64,000 bases of DNA from Thermoplasmata archaeon (lineage in GTDB: Archaea > Thermoplasmatota > Thermoplasmata > Thermoplasmatales > Thermoplasmataceae), in contig JAJZXB010000001.1 in assembly GCA_021846395.1 (NCBI GenBank), positions 124,001 through 188,000 of the forward strand. The letters run 5' to 3'. The notes beneath the pieces are model-generated. The model was not told where the DNA came from. It saw only the letters and a list, made by a program, of their open reading frames with translations, and searched no databases. Both the position numbers and the translations under genes were made by a program. Shown piece by piece: positions 9,161-17,717 of this stretch (position 1 is the first letter of the stretch; each line of letters opens with the position of its first letter).

Positions 9161-9729
9161 TATATACCATCTCTGAAATTTTTAAGTATTTTTACTCCCT
9201 CATTCCCTGATTTTTCAGGATGAAACTGGACACCTATAACGTTATCGTACTCAATTGATGATGAAATCATATTGCCATAATCAGTTGTTGATGTTGTATA
9301 ATCATTTACAGGTAAATAATAACCATGCAGAAAATAAAAATATGTGTTGTTTTTTATGCCAGAGAAGATTTTGGAATCCTTCAATATATTTACGGTATCC
9401 CAGCCTATATGGGGGACCCTCCCTTTCGTGAGTTTTTTTATTTTGCCCTTAAAAATAGAAAGCCCTGAACTACCTCCCTCATCACTTGATTCAAATAAAA
9501 CTTCAAGGCCCAGGCATATTCCTAGATAAGGAGTGCCATCCTTTATTTTTTTAACCAGTACATCTTTGATAGGATTTATTCTATTCATAACAAAGGGAAA
9601 TGAACCTACACCCGGGAAGATAATTTTATCGGCGTTTTCAATACTGGCTATATCATTGGTTATCTCGCCCCCCGCAACCTTCTGTATATTGAATAGATTT
9701 CCCGTTCCTGTATCTATGATTGCAATCAT
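9160..9729 (-). CDS. hisH: imidazole glycerol phosphate synthase, glutaminase subunit
   Basis: A 189-residue class I glutamine amidotransferase. The nucleophile elbow GICLGLEVLFESSDEGG, the oxyanion segment PGVGSFPFVM and the catalytic dyad VQFHPEKSG are intact. It supplies ammonia to HisF. Overlaps hisB by 4 bases and hisA by 1, consistent with coupled translation and a 1:1 complex with HisF. Confidence 0.95.
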   Translation of the reverse strand: MIAIIDTGTGNLFNIQKVAGGEITNDIASIENADKIIFPGVGSFPFVMNRINPIKDVLVKKIKDGTPYLGICLGLEVLFESSDEGGSSGLSIFKGKIKKLTKGRVPHIGWDTVNILKDSKIFSGIKNNTYFYFLHGYYLPVNDYTTSTTDYGNMISSSIEYDNVIGVQFHPEKSGNEGVKILKNFRDGI

Positions 9730-10247
9730 AGGGATCCCTTAGTGCTGTTCATTCTATCAACATTTTGCAGTGCATCTTTCAGGGCGAAGCCAAGGCATTT
9801 AAAAATATTTTCCGTTATGTGGTGCGGATTTTCTCCATTCAATTTTACAATATGCAATGTCATATTCATTGTCCTTGCCAGTCCCCATATGAACTCCCTC
9901 AGGATATATAATTCAAACCCCTCCTCATTTGAGAAATTAACGGAAAAGTTGAGATATGGTCTGGATAAATCCAGGGATAATAAAATCAATGAATCATCCA
10001 TTGGTACAGTTGAGGTTCCATATCTTTTTATATTCTGCCCCCGTTCATTCAAAAACATTCCGATTGTAATTCCAGCATCCTCCCATAAATGGTGTTTTAA
10101 GTCGTATTCTGCCTTTAAATATACAGGTTTCTCCATATAAAAAAACAATGTATTTAGCATGTGGTTTAGAATTAGGTCTCCCGTATCGATTTCATTTTTA
10201 TCGGCATGCCTTATCTCTATATTTGTTTCCTTTGTTTTTCTTATCAT
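9726..10247 (-). CDS. hisB: imidazoleglycerol-phosphate dehydratase
   Basis: A 173-residue protein made of the two-repeat HisB fold. Metal-binding motifs are HMLNTLFFY, HHLWEDAGITIG in the first half and HHITENIFKCLGFAL in the second half. Single-domain (no phosphatase fusion as in enteric bacteria) and about 20 residues shorter than most homologues. It dehydrates IGP to imidazole acetol phosphate. Four-base overlaps with hisD and hisH. Confidence 0.92.
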   Translation of the reverse strand: MIRKTKETNIEIRHADKNEIDTGDLILNHMLNTLFFYMEKPVYLKAEYDLKHHLWEDAGITIGMFLNERGQNIKRYGTSTVPMDDSLILLSLDLSRPYLNFSVNFSNEEGFELYILREFIWGLARTMNMTLHIVKLNGENPHHITENIFKCLGFALKDALQNVDRMNSTKGSL

Positions 10248-11371
10248 TCCCTCACCTCCATGGACTTTCTGTGAAACTCCATATTCTCAATATCTGCAAG
10301 CCTCATACCTAGATATCTATTCTCCATAAAATCCTTCCTGGAATTATATGCAAATGATGTTTTTTTCATGAAATCCGTGACAGTTAAGGCAGAGGAAAAT
10401 TTTGCAGTTCTGCCTGTGGGCAATAAATGGTTAACCCCTGTGAAATAATCGCATGAAGGAACAGGTGTATAGTCACCAATGTAAATAGCTCCTGCATTTT
10501 CCACTCTGTCAATAATGCCCATTGGCTCTTTAACCATTATTTCAAGGTGTTCCGGAGCAAGGTCATTAACGCATTCTATGCATTTTTCAATGCTGTCAAA
10601 AACCATTACCTCAATTTTTTTGTCTTTTGCATATTCCATAAACTTTGGATTTGTCGTAACTATCCAGGATTTAGAGGTTTCACCGTGTTCAAGCTGAGAT
10701 CGCAAATCACTTAAAATATATTCTGGATTAGCATCGTTGTCGGCAAGAACGCATATTTCTGAAGGCCCATATAAACCGTCTATTCCCACAATGCCATATA
10801 CCTGTCTTTTTGCCTCATTGACGTATGTGTTTCCCGGGCCGAATATTTTATCAACCTTTTTCATTCCAATGCCATATGCCATTGCAGCTATTGCCTGAAT
10901 TCCGCCAATTTTATAGACCTCACTGATGCCAAGGAATTTTGCTATATAAAGAACATGGGGGTTCAGTTTATTCTTTAACGGTGCAGATGTTAGAACTATC
11001 TCCTTTACCCCAGCAATTTTGGCAGGTGCTGTTATCATCATTACAGTTGAGGGGAGGGGCTTGGACCCTGGAATATACTCCCCAATTCTTTTAATTGGTT
11101 TATAAATAATTCCATACATTGAAGAGTTTTTGAAGCTGAATATATCTGGATATATCTGTTTTTTATGGTTATCATATATCCTCTCATATGTTCTCTCTAT
11201 AACTTTTATATCTTCATAAGGTATCAGTTTTTCAGCTTCATCGAATTCCTCCTCATTCACTTTAAAATCTCCTGAATATCCATCAAATTTTTCAGAATAA
11301 AATTTTAAAGCATCATTACCACGTGTTCTGATATCACCTATTATATTATTTACATATTCACTGGTATTCAT
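10244..11371 (-). CDS. hisD: histidinol dehydrogenase
   Basis: A 375-residue, compact HisD (most are about 420-440), shortened mainly at the N-terminus. Key elements are GPGNTYVNEAKRQVYG, GPSEICVLAD, SQLEHGE (zinc-binding Gln and His), APEHLEIM (the Glu-His pair), PVPSCDYFTGVNHLLPTG with the zinc-binding Asp, and the C-terminal FHRKSMEVRE His. It oxidises histidinol to histidine with NAD, the last step. Overlaps hisG by 14 bases. Confidence 0.94.
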   Translation of the reverse strand: MNTSEYVNNIIGDIRTRGNDALKFYSEKFDGYSGDFKVNEEEFDEAEKLIPYEDIKVIERTYERIYDNHKKQIYPDIFSFKNSSMYGIIYKPIKRIGEYIPGSKPLPSTVMMITAPAKIAGVKEIVLTSAPLKNKLNPHVLYIAKFLGISEVYKIGGIQAIAAMAYGIGMKKVDKIFGPGNTYVNEAKRQVYGIVGIDGLYGPSEICVLADNDANPEYILSDLRSQLEHGETSKSWIVTTNPKFMEYAKDKKIEVMVFDSIEKCIECVNDLAPEHLEIMVKEPMGIIDRVENAGAIYIGDYTPVPSCDYFTGVNHLLPTGRTAKFSSALTVTDFMKKTSFAYNSRKDFMENRYLGMRLADIENMEFHRKSMEVRE

Positions 11372-11969
11372 ATTCTTTTACCCCCATTTTTTCAATTATG
11401 TCCCTTATTTCATCATATTTTACCTTATATGACAGCCTATTTACTATCAGGGATGCCGAAACATCCATTATTTTCTTAATCTCCATTAATTTGTTTTCCC
11501 TTATTGTTTTTCCAGTTTGAATTATATCCACAATTGCATCCGACATTCCCATCAGCGGGGCCAGTTCTATTGACCCACTCAATTTAACAATTTCAACATC
11601 TATTCCGTGTTTTTTAAAGTAACTGTATGTTATTTCAGGGTATTTTGTTGCAATTCTTTTACCCTTAAGATCCTTAAGTTTGTAGTTTTTTGGTGAGCAA
11701 ATACTTAACCTGCATTTTCCAAAATTCAATTTTAAGGGCACCATAATATCACATTTTCTTTCCATAATGGTATCGGTACCGGCTATTCCAATATCGGCAT
11801 AATTTTCAACATACAGCGGCACGTCCATTGCACGGGATAATATCATCTCATTTTTTCTGTCTTTTATAAGTAGTTTTCTGTTATCCTCAATATTTAAATC
11901 AAGGCCTGCTATTGAAAATGCATTAATGCTGTCTTCCATTAACTTTCCCTTCGGTATCGCTATTATCAT
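11358..11969 (-). CDS. hisG: ATP phosphoribosyltransferase catalytic subunit, short form
   Basis: A 203-residue HisG of the short (HisG-S) class: AIPKGKLMED, the ENYADIGIAGTD substrate loop, RIATKYPEITYSYF and DIIQTGKTIRENKL are present and there is no C-terminal regulatory domain. Short HisG needs HisZ for activity and feedback, and the hisZ gene directly upstream (4-base overlap) fits this. First committed step: ATP plus PRPP to phosphoribosyl-ATP. Confidence 0.95.
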   Translation of the reverse strand: MIIAIPKGKLMEDSINAFSIAGLDLNIEDNRKLLIKDRKNEMILSRAMDVPLYVENYADIGIAGTDTIMERKCDIMVPLKLNFGKCRLSICSPKNYKLKDLKGKRIATKYPEITYSYFKKHGIDVEIVKLSGSIELAPLMGMSDAIVDIIQTGKTIRENKLMEIKKIMDVSASLIVNRLSYKVKYDEIRDIIEKMGVKEYEYQ

Positions 11970-12736
11970 TTTTTATCCTCCTTCAAAATTTTTGCCAAAG
12001 ATTCTATATCCACTGAAAAACCGCATGCATTTTTATTTTTAATCCTGTAATTTCCTCCTGCACCAATGAAATAATTACTTGAATATACTTCAAATATCAG
12101 CCCATCATAGTAATTCATGTATCTTATTGTCCCGGTATCAATTATTATTCTTGGATCGCTAACCCTTTCACTTAAATCGTTCAGCAATTTTATATCCGTT
12201 TCTTTGCCACGCCCATTAATCAGGTCAATTATTTCCTTTTTTATCGCATCATCAATATCAAGATTCTGTATCTCCATTATATTTCCATCGATTATATATG
12301 GCCTCACCATTTCATAATTTTTTTTGCCTATTCTATCTATAAAAATATTTGAAAGGCTGATATCTATATTGAAATCATATATTCCAAGACTTTCCAGTGA
12401 ATTTATGAGGACCCTCAATACCTCTTCATTTGAGGCAGTTTCATCATTGTTTACAAGTTCAATTCCAGCTTTCAATGTACTCTGATTATATTTATTTAAA
12501 GCTTCATAAACATAGAAAATCCTTGTATTGTTTTTTAAATTTTTCAGTGTTAATCTTGAGGTAATATCCGGGTTTATGAGATAAAACTCATTGTTGTATA
12601 CAAATGGAATTCCATCTGACAATTTTTCATTGAATTTCTCTATGGAATTGAGAAAAATTTCGACATATCCGAAACTGTCAAACGAATATCTTAGTTTCTT
12701 AATAATACTGTAAGTTTGTAAATCCGGAAATACCAT
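11966..12736 (-). CDS. hisZ: HisZ, HisRS-like regulatory subunit of ATP phosphoribosyltransferase
   Basis: I place the start at ATG 12736 (protein begins MVFPDLQTYSIIKK, about 256 residues). The frame stays open upstream to 12790 and beyond, but the added part is a run of Ile/Cys and Lys/Gln codons without family resemblance, and a TATA-like GTTTTATC lies about 24 bases before 12736. The sequence follows the class II HisRS core: KKLRYSFDSFGYVEI near the N-terminus, VYNNEFYLINPDITSRLT (motif 2 region) and a C-terminal YYDGLIFEVYSSNYFIGAGGNYR like the HisRS histidine-binding segment. It lacks an anticodon-binding domain, so it is not the tRNA synthetase. Divergent at sequence level, but its place in front of short hisG makes the call firm. 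Confidence 0.82.
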   Translation of the reverse strand: MVFPDLQTYSIIKKLRYSFDSFGYVEIFLNSIEKFNEKLSDGIPFVYNNEFYLINPDITSRLTLKNLKNNTRIFYVYEALNKYNQSTLKAGIELVNNDETASNEEVLRVLINSLESLGIYDFNIDISLSNIFIDRIGKKNYEMVRPYIIDGNIMEIQNLDIDDAIKKEIIDLINGRGKETDIKLLNDLSERVSDPRIIIDTGTIRYMNYYDGLIFEVYSSNYFIGAGGNYRIKNKNACGFSVDIESLAKILKEDKK

Positions 12737-12812
12737 TTTCTGACCTGTTTGATTTTGATAAAACTTCTGACAAACTGTATAAATTACCAAACAGATTATG
12801 ATGATGATGCAC
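12699..12812 (-). other. possible His-rich leader reading frame in front of the his operon
   Basis: On the strand of the his operon, GTG at 12812 is followed by four CAT codons (12798-12809) and then NLFGNLYSLSEVL and about 20 more codons to a stop at 12699, overlapping the hisZ start in another frame. Four consecutive His codons ahead of a his operon recall bacterial attenuator leader peptides. Against it: one TATA candidate (12822-12831) would put transcription start inside the His codons, though a second one (about 12880-12892) would include the whole frame. No attenuator hairpin pair was found. May be chance. Confidence 0.2.
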
Positions 12813-13100
12813 GCTAACGGGTATTTTAAATGCGTCTTGGCATGCGTTTCCGTAACAATACATCAATGTTGTCATAACAGGTATATTTTATGTTATTATT
12901 TAAACCTAATTAATTTTTTGTTTTATTAACAGGCAATACAGCGAATGATTTAGTGGTGATTAATTATGCAGTAAACCCTTTATGCTGCTGGTTGTTAATT
13001 ATAACAGCGTAATTATATAAATTGCATATGGGTGCAAGAACGCTTGAACACATTTATTAATAATAAAAAGTTTTATCTATTTGAAGGTATTAAGTATTAA
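12813..13100. promoter_or_regulatory. divergent promoter region between his operon and unknown gene
   Basis: No gene seen. It holds TATA-like sequences for the minus strand (tattttaaat at 12822-12831; gtatatttta near 12881) and for the plus strand near 13068-13075. An interrupted inverted repeat TTGCA-N6-TGCAA sits at 13021-13036, and ttaattat occurs twice (12959-12966 and 12995-13002). One of these could be an operator, without proof. Confidence 0.35.
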
Positions 13101-13706
13101 ATGGCATATTTGCTATTTCCAAAAAATATAACACTTTCGCACAACCTTTCACTTGACATTAGCAAGGAAAAGGTGAAGGATGAAGAAGCATTTGTTTTGC
13201 TGATACCCCAAAATATGGTAACAAAAATTGTTGACCATCTTAAATTTAATCATAAATTTAGCAATGCAGTGCCCAGTTTCAATAGAGGAGAGGATTATGG
13301 AATATCGAGAATGTTAATTCCCCCATGGGAACTTCATATAAGAATTTATAATGAATCATATTTTTCAGGATTTGCAAAGGTAAATGCCCACATTGAAATA
13401 GCAAGGAGATATCTGCAGCATCTCAATTTTAAATATGTTCAGCCTGTTATATATGAGCCATTCAAGTATTATAAGGAACTATTTTCAGAGTTTTTACTTG
13501 TTTATGAATCCAAATATATGGTGGACAATGTAAATGAAAATTACTGGTTCAAGGTTATAAGCCCAGAATCAAATCTTATTCCATGGCACCCCTCCTCGCT
13601 TTTCTCATACACAATAAATGGGATAGCCAAAAAGGTTAAAAATATGATGAACAATGACGATACAGGAAAAATGCTGGAAAATGTTGCCTATTCAGCAAAA
13701 AAATAG
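13101..13706 (+). CDS. hypothetical protein, 201 residues
   Basis: I do not recognise a family. The protein is mixed alpha/beta with no signal peptide, no membrane segments and no cysteines. Notable stretches are FVLLIPQNMVTKIV, RMLIPPWELHIRIYNES, IARRYLQHLNFKYVQP and LIPWHPSSLFSYTINGIAKKVKN; the many Trp, Tyr and Pro residues look like those of a folded cytoplasmic protein. The C-terminal Lys-rich segment (KVKNMMNND) is a likely surface helix. Codon use and the TATA-like sequence about 30 bases upstream resemble the neighbours, so it is probably a real, native gene. It diverges from the his operon; no functional link can be claimed. Confidence 0.65.
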   Translation: MAYLLFPKNITLSHNLSLDISKEKVKDEEAFVLLIPQNMVTKIVDHLKFNHKFSNAVPSFNRGEDYGISRMLIPPWELHIRIYNESYFSGFAKVNAHIEIARRYLQHLNFKYVQPVIYEPFKYYKELFSEFLLVYESKYMVDNVNENYWFKVISPESNLIPWHPSSLFSYTINGIAKKVKNMMNNDDTGKMLENVAYSAKK

Positions 13707-13959
13707 TAACGCTATAATTTATTTTCTATAGGAAGATTGTCAATTGCCTTTTTTCAGGTATTAAAGGAACTTTCCATTCTGATTGGTAAAACCATACCTG
13801 TCATGGTACTTAATGAAAATAAAACCGCATATATTCACCAACATTCAAAATAATGCACGGCAAATAAATGATGAATAAGGTAATGAAAAAATCATTTTTA
13901 GCTGGCAATTTAAAAATTTTAACTGGGATTGAATATAAATAAAAAATAATTCTGTAAAA

Positions 13960-14835
13960 TTATATTTTAATTTTTATATTGTATTTATTCAGCAAATTCA
14001 GGGTTTCTTCTTCAAGTTTTTTTCTTTCCTCATGGCTGATTTTCAATATAGGTTCTCTTGGAGAGTCAACGTTGTTGCCTGTCATGATCTCAACCATGTC
14101 GTAGGTTGCTGACCAGGGGGCGTATTTTTTAGCCATATTTGCCAGATTATTGAGTAAAAATTGATATTTTTTGCCTTCCTCATTACTGTAATTTTCAGAT
14201 ATCTTTTTTATAATTTCATATCCGTAATTTCCTGCACCAGAAACATAACCATCAAGATTTTCCCTGAATGCAGAGAGTATGTATTCATCCGGTCCTGTAT
14301 AAACCTTTATATCATCAACGTTGTTTTTTGTTTCAAGCATATCTTCCATATTATATGTTGTTTCCTTAATTCCAATGACGTTTCCCCCATTCTTTTTAAT
14401 TTCATTTACCATGTTATATGTAATATTATAACCGGTTGTTGCCGGGAAATTATATATTATTGTTGGATAAATCTGGGATATTTTAATATAATAGTTTATG
14501 AGCCACTCTTTTTTTAAATCGGTGAAATAATAAGGTGGCAGGGCAGCAATTGCATATATATCGTTTTTCTTTGCATAATTTGCAAGATCCATGGAATCAT
14601 ACAAATTTAAAGAACCGCACTGAAGAATTACGTGGTCGTGAACATGTGAAAATATATCAACAAGGTATTTTTTTTCATCAGTGTTTGTTGAGGGGCCTAA
14701 GCCAGTGCTTCCTGCAAGAAACAAAAAGTCCATATTATTTTTTAACAGGTTCTCTCCATGCTTCAATATTTTGTTCTTATCTATCTTATTATCCACAAAC
14801 GGTGTAACAACTGGTATTATACTTGTTTTGTTCAT
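13960..14835 (-). CDS. kdgA: 2-keto-3-deoxygluconate aldolase (DHDPS family)
   Basis: A 291-residue class I aldolase of the DapA/N-acetylneuraminate lyase family. The hallmark of archaeal KDG aldolases, GSTGLGPS near residue 42, replaces the GTTGE of DapA. IIYNFPATTG carries the catalytic Tyr and VIGIKETTYN the Schiff-base Lys (about residue 155). The C-terminal PREPILKISHEE also resembles Sulfolobus KDGA. It splits 2-keto-3-deoxygluconate into pyruvate and glyceraldehyde in the non-phosphorylative Entner-Doudoroff pathway; a glucose dehydrogenase of the same pathway lies at 29579-30670. A true dihydrodipicolinate synthase is less likely. Confidence 0.85.
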   Translation of the reverse strand: MNKTSIIPVVTPFVDNKIDKNKILKHGENLLKNNMDFLFLAGSTGLGPSTNTDEKKYLVDIFSHVHDHVILQCGSLNLYDSMDLANYAKKNDIYAIAALPPYYFTDLKKEWLINYYIKISQIYPTIIYNFPATTGYNITYNMVNEIKKNGGNVIGIKETTYNMEDMLETKNNVDDIKVYTGPDEYILSAFRENLDGYVSGAGNYGYEIIKKISENYSNEEGKKYQFLLNNLANMAKKYAPWSATYDMVEIMTGNNVDSPREPILKISHEERKKLEEETLNLLNKYNIKIKI

Positions 14836-14972
14836 GACATAATAATAACTCTTTGTATTTAATTTTTATTTAAACGCATAAACTCTGAAAAAAGATGGAA
14901 ATTATATTAACCCTCAATTTTTTTCAAAAAAACCAAGGAATAAAAATATATTCATTGAAATCATAAATATGC

Positions 14973-15572
14973 ATGAAAATGGTTTCTGGCATAATTTTGG
15001 CAGCAGGGCTTTCAACAAGATTCAATGGCAATAAATTAATGTTTGAAATTAAACATAAAAAATTGATAGAATATGTAATGGAAAATGTTAACAAATCACA
15101 GTTATATGAAAAAATTATTGTAATCAACGGCATGAGTGATTTTAAAAAACTTATACCTGAAAATTTTAAGGTAGTAATAAATAATAATCATTCCAGTGGA
15201 ATGTCTTCATCCATAAAAATTGGCATTGAAAACGTTTCAGGCAATTCCGACGGTGCAATGATCATTCTCGGTGATGCACCATTGATAACAAAAGAGATAA
15301 TTGATAAACTCATTGATGAATATTCAGTGCATGATGCAGGAATGACAGGGGTATACCACAATGGTGATGTACGCAACCCCGTTATATTCTCAAGAAAATA
15401 TTTTGGCGAATTAAAGGGCATAACCGGGGACCGGGGGGCAAAAACAATAGTAAAAAGATATTCAGATGATTTTTTCAAAATAGATATTGGTGGTGAATAC
15501 CTCATGGATATTGACATGGATGAAGATATTATAAGGTTTGAAAACATACTTCGGAAAAACAATAAAATATAA
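14973..15572 (+). CDS. MobA-like molybdenum cofactor nucleotidyltransferase
   Basis: A 199-residue NTP-transferase fold protein. The N-terminal ILAAGLSTRFNGNKLMFE is the nucleotide-binding signature; VVINNNHSSGMSSSIKIGI and MIILGDAPLITKEIID (metal Asp) follow, and DVRNPVIFS plus GDRGAKTIVK are typical of the MocA/CTP:molybdopterin cytidylyltransferase branch rather than MobA guanylyltransferases. It would attach CMP (or GMP) to Mo-molybdopterin for a molybdenum hydroxylase or oxidoreductase. A moeA gene is at 37575-39329. The next gene follows after 17 bases on the same strand. Confidence 0.8.
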   Translation: MKMVSGIILAAGLSTRFNGNKLMFEIKHKKLIEYVMENVNKSQLYEKIIVINGMSDFKKLIPENFKVVINNNHSSGMSSSIKIGIENVSGNSDGAMIILGDAPLITKEIIDKLIDEYSVHDAGMTGVYHNGDVRNPVIFSRKYFGELKGITGDRGAKTIVKRYSDDFFKIDIGGEYLMDIDMDEDIIRFENILRKNNKI

Positions 15573-15589
15573 TATATACATCCATTAAT

Positions 15590-16318
15590 ATGAAAATTAA
15601 ACTTACCGGCATACAGTCAAGAAGAATGGGATATGATATGGCACTTGATTTTATTTCAAATTTGGAGCCTGAAAAGGATGAAGTGGTTATTCTGCCGGAA
15701 AAATGGATTACAGAAAATATCGATTATGATAAGCTGAACAGGCTCATTGACAGAATAAATTTTGAAAATACTGCTGTTCTTGGTAGTTTTTCCTTTTATG
15801 ACGGCAGCCTTTACAATAGATCTTTTATCATCGATCACAGAAAGATAATAGGATATCAGGATAAGATAAACCTGTATATGAGCGAAAAAAAGAATTATCG
15901 ACCGGGAAACTCTTTAAACATCTTTAAAATAAACAATATAAAAATAGGAATTTTGATATGTTATGATATTGATTTCCCTGCATATCCGAGAAAAATTTTT
16001 TACAATAATTGTGATATTATAATCAATCCTTCATTGATCAATTCAAAATTCCATGATGAATGGCACATGTACATAAAGGTACGTTCACTGGAAAATAGGA
16101 TCGCTGTAGCATCAATCAACTCAATTTCTGACAATTTTCTTGGAGATTCCATCATAACTTCACCTTATCAATATGACATCGGCATCAAGTTAAGGGCAGT
16201 GCATGAAAAAGAAAAGAATGTAACAATGGAGATAAATACAGATGATTATTATAAATCCCGTCTTGAAAGGATGAACGAAGAAACAAATGCAGATTCAATA
16301 GCTGTCAATAACATCTGA
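15590..16318 (+). CDS. carbon-nitrogen hydrolase (nitrilase superfamily)
   Basis: A 242-residue nitrilase-fold amidase. The catalytic triad is visible: Glu in VVILPEKWI (about residue 37), Lys in YQDKINLYMSEK (about 92-103), and Cys in IGILICYDIDFPAYPR (about residue 124). The family hydrolyses amide or nitrile C-N bonds, for example omega-amidase or carbamoyl substrates; specificity is not readable. It follows the MobA-like gene closely (17 bases), so they may be co-transcribed, though no pathway link is evident. Slightly shorter than the usual 260-280 residues. Confidence 0.88.
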   Translation: MKIKLTGIQSRRMGYDMALDFISNLEPEKDEVVILPEKWITENIDYDKLNRLIDRINFENTAVLGSFSFYDGSLYNRSFIIDHRKIIGYQDKINLYMSEKKNYRPGNSLNIFKINNIKIGILICYDIDFPAYPRKIFYNNCDIIINPSLINSKFHDEWHMYIKVRSLENRIAVASINSISDNFLGDSIITSPYQYDIGIKLRAVHEKEKNVTMEINTDDYYKSRLERMNEETNADSIAVNNI

Positions 16319-16384
16319 ATTTGCATACTCATTGAATTTTTATAATGCCATAATTCCAAGGGTCAAAGTTTAATATTTACATTT

Positions 16385-17274
16385 ATGAACACTTGCACAT
16401 TCATTTTCCGATTATGTAAGAGGACTTAAACTTCCACTGTATTTTACTTCCGCTGCGCCAGTAATATTTATATTGGCATACAATCATTTTAAAGACTCGT
16501 TTTATTTTGTATTTCTTCTGATAATAGTGATATTGATGCCGCTTTCCATGATTCTTCCTATGAATTTCTATGATTATCAGCATGGAATAGAGCCGGTTAA
16601 TGGAAATACAGTTTTTCCCGTTGGCCATACCTTGTGTATAAGATGAAAGGTAAGCCTGAAACAATAAGGGAGGCTTTCATTGGTTCAGCATTATTATCCA
16701 TAAGTTTAGGAGTATACATCATCACTATATCGGGTTATTATTACCTTATTTTAATAGGAATTCTGGTGGTTTTAGTCTTATAGATATATGTATTGCCGCC
16801 ATTTAAACTTGACGCACGCAGTTTTGGAGAATTTTTAGCCCCACTTCTCATTTGGGCATTTGTTTTAACAGATTCAGCGATTTTATTTGATGTAAGGATA
16901 ACATACTTCATAATATCCGTTTCCATACTTTTTGGATTACTGGCATCAGCAATAAGATTCTTGCACCGTATAACTGAGAATAATCCAGAAGGCATCTGGG
17001 TTAAAAATTTTAAAACACCTATCTGTTATTTAACAAAAATAAATATAATGACATGACCTATGTCATTTCTCCCATGTATTATATCATTCTTGCGGCTTTC
17101 ATCACCATTCCATTAGCATTCAGAATAAGCAGGTATGTGATTGAAAACAAACAAAAATACCTGAACATTCTTGATGCAATTACAGTAAAATTAACTTTGT
17201 TCTTTGCATTCTCATCATTTATCGCCTACGTAATAATATATTATATAAATGGTCTGCCTGTACTAAAATTGTAA
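16385..17274 (+). pseudogene. broken UbiA/MenA-like polyprenyltransferase
   Basis: Membrane-protein pieces in shifted frames. From about 16389 one frame reads SFSDYVRGLKLPLYFTSAAP, then membrane helices, then NFYDYQHGIEPVN, which matches the prenyl-diphosphate-binding NDYYDYxxGxD motif of MenA-type enzymes. A shift near 16630 moves to YKMKGKPETIREAF and more helices; an in-frame TAG stands at 16781. The same frame then continues LPPFKLDARSFGEFLAPLLI (second conserved loop of the family) to 17056, and a last shift gives ISPMYYIILAAF to 17274. No clean start exists in the first frame. At least three lesions, one a stop codon, make this a decayed gene. Intact relatives attach a prenyl chain to a quinone or lipid precursor in the membrane. 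Confidence 0.8.
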
Positions 17275-17312
17275 TGGAAAGTTCATAAATATTAAACTAC
17301 AATTATTCCTGT

Positions 17313-17694
17313 ATGGGTAGAGATATAATGCAACTTCCTCAGGGAAAATCGGTTTATGAATATCGCTAGTGATGGAATAAAACTTTGGGTTTCCAGGGTA
17401 TATTATGCTCTCTATAATGGAATGCTTTTCTTTCCTGAAAAAAACGATCTCACAAATAAAAATATTGAGCAAAATAACAGTGTGAGTTTCAATATAGACC
17501 AGAGTTTGTTGACAATAATCATCCAGGGAACCGGCAGAGTCCATATACTTGGAAACCCAGATGATTTTAAAAAAAATACAGAGGTTAAGAAATTTATAAA
17601 TCATGCTTATGTTGCAGAATTAATTCCAAATTTTATCAGTGTATCTGATCTGATAGTGGGTTTTAGGGAATATATCGAATTGAGTATAAAATGA
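17313..17694 (+). pseudogene. PNPOx-like FMN-binding split-barrel protein with N-terminal frameshift
   Basis: The main part (17356-17694, about 112 residues) has the split-barrel pattern WVSRVYYALYNGMLFFPEKN, then NNSVSFNID and IIQGTGRVHILGNPDDF, as in pyridoxamine-5'-phosphate-oxidase-like flavoproteins. The natural start seems to be ATG 17313, placed about 25 bases after a TATA-like cataaatatt and reading MGRDIMQLPQGKSVYEY before a TAG at 17367-17369. Joining the frames at about 17355-17365 gives a normal N-terminus. So either a one-base error or a real frameshift exists; translation could also restart at ATG 17356. It lies tail to tail with pdxS; FMN or F420 binding is inferred from the fold. 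Confidence 0.6.
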
Positions 17695-17717
17695 TGAAAA
17701 TAAAAAAATAATAAAAT

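Noticed and set aside
12737-12790. Longer N-terminus for HisZ starting at 12790 or further upstream with an Ile-rich hydrophobic stretch
   Set aside because: The added residues do not resemble HisZ, and the ATGATGATG repeat read in another frame explains the Ile run; ATG 12736 has a well-placed TATA-like box.
13960-14835. Assignment as dihydrodipicolinate synthase (dapA)
   Set aside because: The GSTGLGPS loop and the C-terminal end are those of archaeal KDG aldolases, and no other lysine-pathway gene is intact nearby.
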